DNA from: a virus
Strand: one strand, 5' to 3'
IMG/VR virus record: IMGVR_UViG_3300027138_000006
Location: 1 to 44,637 of that record
DNA: 44,637 nucleotides
Below, in pieces: positions 44,251 to 44,637 of this stretch; position 1 is the stretch's first letter, and each line of letters opens with the position of its first letter. The translations under genes were made by a program, and so were the position numbers. The notes below the pieces were generated by a model. It was not told where the DNA came from. It ran no database searches and worked only from the letters and a program-made list of their open reading frames with translations.

Positions 44251-44462
44251 TACTTCCCCTTATATCCTGTCGCTTCTCTATCTGACCAATATGATTCTGA
44301 TAAATTATACTTGTCACGAATGCGACTTACTTTCTCAATACTACCAGTTCCGACATTGAATGTCAACGGTGGCATAAACTCAGGGTCGAGTCCAGTGATT
44401 TGTGCATCCCAATAAGCCATCTCAAGAGATAGCCTATCAGGAGCAGTCAACTCAAAATACAT
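44250..44462 (-). CDS. Small hypothetical protein
   Basis: 70 residues. A Tyr/Trp-containing N-terminal half (MYFELTAPDRLSLEMAYWDA) suggests a small globular domain. Start base overlaps the stop of the gene cut by the window edge. Function unknown. Confidence 0.55.
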   Translation of the reverse strand: MYFELTAPDRLSLEMAYWDAQITGLDPEFMPPLTFNVGTGSIEKVSRIRDKYNLSESYWSDREATGYKGK

Positions 44463-44637
44463 TAGTTCTCCCTAACGTTACATACTTCTTGGTCATTGAT
44501 TTCAATGTTCCCGTGATGTGAATCAGCAAAGATTGCATCTGTAATTTCTGATTCAAGGTCCATATCATAATCATTCTCAAGAATGTTGAAAGAATATGTT
44601 CCGCTAACTTCAATAGATGCAGACCATTCAACTTCCT
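44462..44637 (-). CDS. 5'-truncated small protein at the right edge
   Basis: At least 57 codons to a TAA at 44462-44464; the start is beyond the window. Beta-alternating (EWSASIEVSGTYSFNIL), acidic. Function unknown. Confidence 0.55.
   Translation of the reverse strand, partial: EVEWSASIEVSGTYSFNILENDYDMDLESEITDAIFADSHHGNIEINDQEVCNVREN

Noticed and set aside
1-44637. Temperate-phage or prophage origin
   Set aside because: No integrase, Cro/CI-type repressor or att site is visible in the window; a lytic phage is more likely, though genes outside the window cannot be excluded.

Overview
The window is an internal segment of a tailed double-stranded DNA phage (Caudoviricetes) that almost certainly infects an actinobacterium. 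Evidence for the host: a WhiB-type Fe-S protein, a DUF7455-type and an Lsr2-like small protein, many leaderless genes, and secreted Ala/Thr/Val-rich proteins of the kind seen in small-genome freshwater actinobacteria. The sequence is AT-rich with tightly packed genes (ATGA, TAATG and GTGA overlaps) and GTG/TTG starts. That the host is a freshwater Nanopelagicales-like (acI) actinobacterium is inference. No integrase, repressor, portal, major capsid or tail-tube gene is seen, so this is part of a larger, probably lytic genome.

Layout, plus strand: 1-1168 end of a tail/fibre region. 1173-14560 replication and recombination: metallophosphoesterase, DnaB-like helicase, DnaG-like primase, gp32-like SSB, DnaE-type polymerase, RecA, a PD-(D/E)XK resolvase-like protein, a Cas4/RecB-like Fe-S nuclease, a RuvC-like resolvase, a methyltransferase and a DUF1599 protein. 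14577-20598 a terminase pair (small-subunit-like and large) split by a glycosylation cassette: an 850-residue HAD + nucleotidyltransferase + GT61-like fusion and a stand-alone GT61-like paralogue. 20853-23850 a tRNA, Hsp20, SNase, a luciferase-like monooxygenase, a JmjC/cupin-like oxygenase and a zinc ribbon. 23909-27962 a giant secreted repeat protein, a lipoprotein, small membrane proteins and a CHAP endolysin. 28106-39117 accessory genes: WhiB, proteasome-like peptidase, secreted subtilase, thioredoxin, secreted S-layer-like protein, H1-like protein, two 2OG-Fe(II) oxygenases and many small Cys-rich or membrane proteins.

39118-39676 is a convergent intergenic region carrying three exact-length 49-bp repeats and DnaA-box-like sites, a candidate replication origin. 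From 39677 to the right end all genes are on the minus strand: small early-type proteins, a YubB/DUF1281-like protein and, near 43.4-43.5 kb, a promoter-to-terminator unit that looks like a small RNA.

Expression logic visible in the DNA: about ten extended -10 promoters (TGnTAnAAT) and a set of promoters whose -10 lies 5-9 nt before an ATG with no ribosome-binding site, predicting leaderless mRNAs. The phage encodes most of a replisome and recombination set. It also encodes at least four exported proteins and several oxidoreductase or glycosyl-transfer enzymes that could remodel the host surface or modify phage components. These roles are inferences from sequence only.
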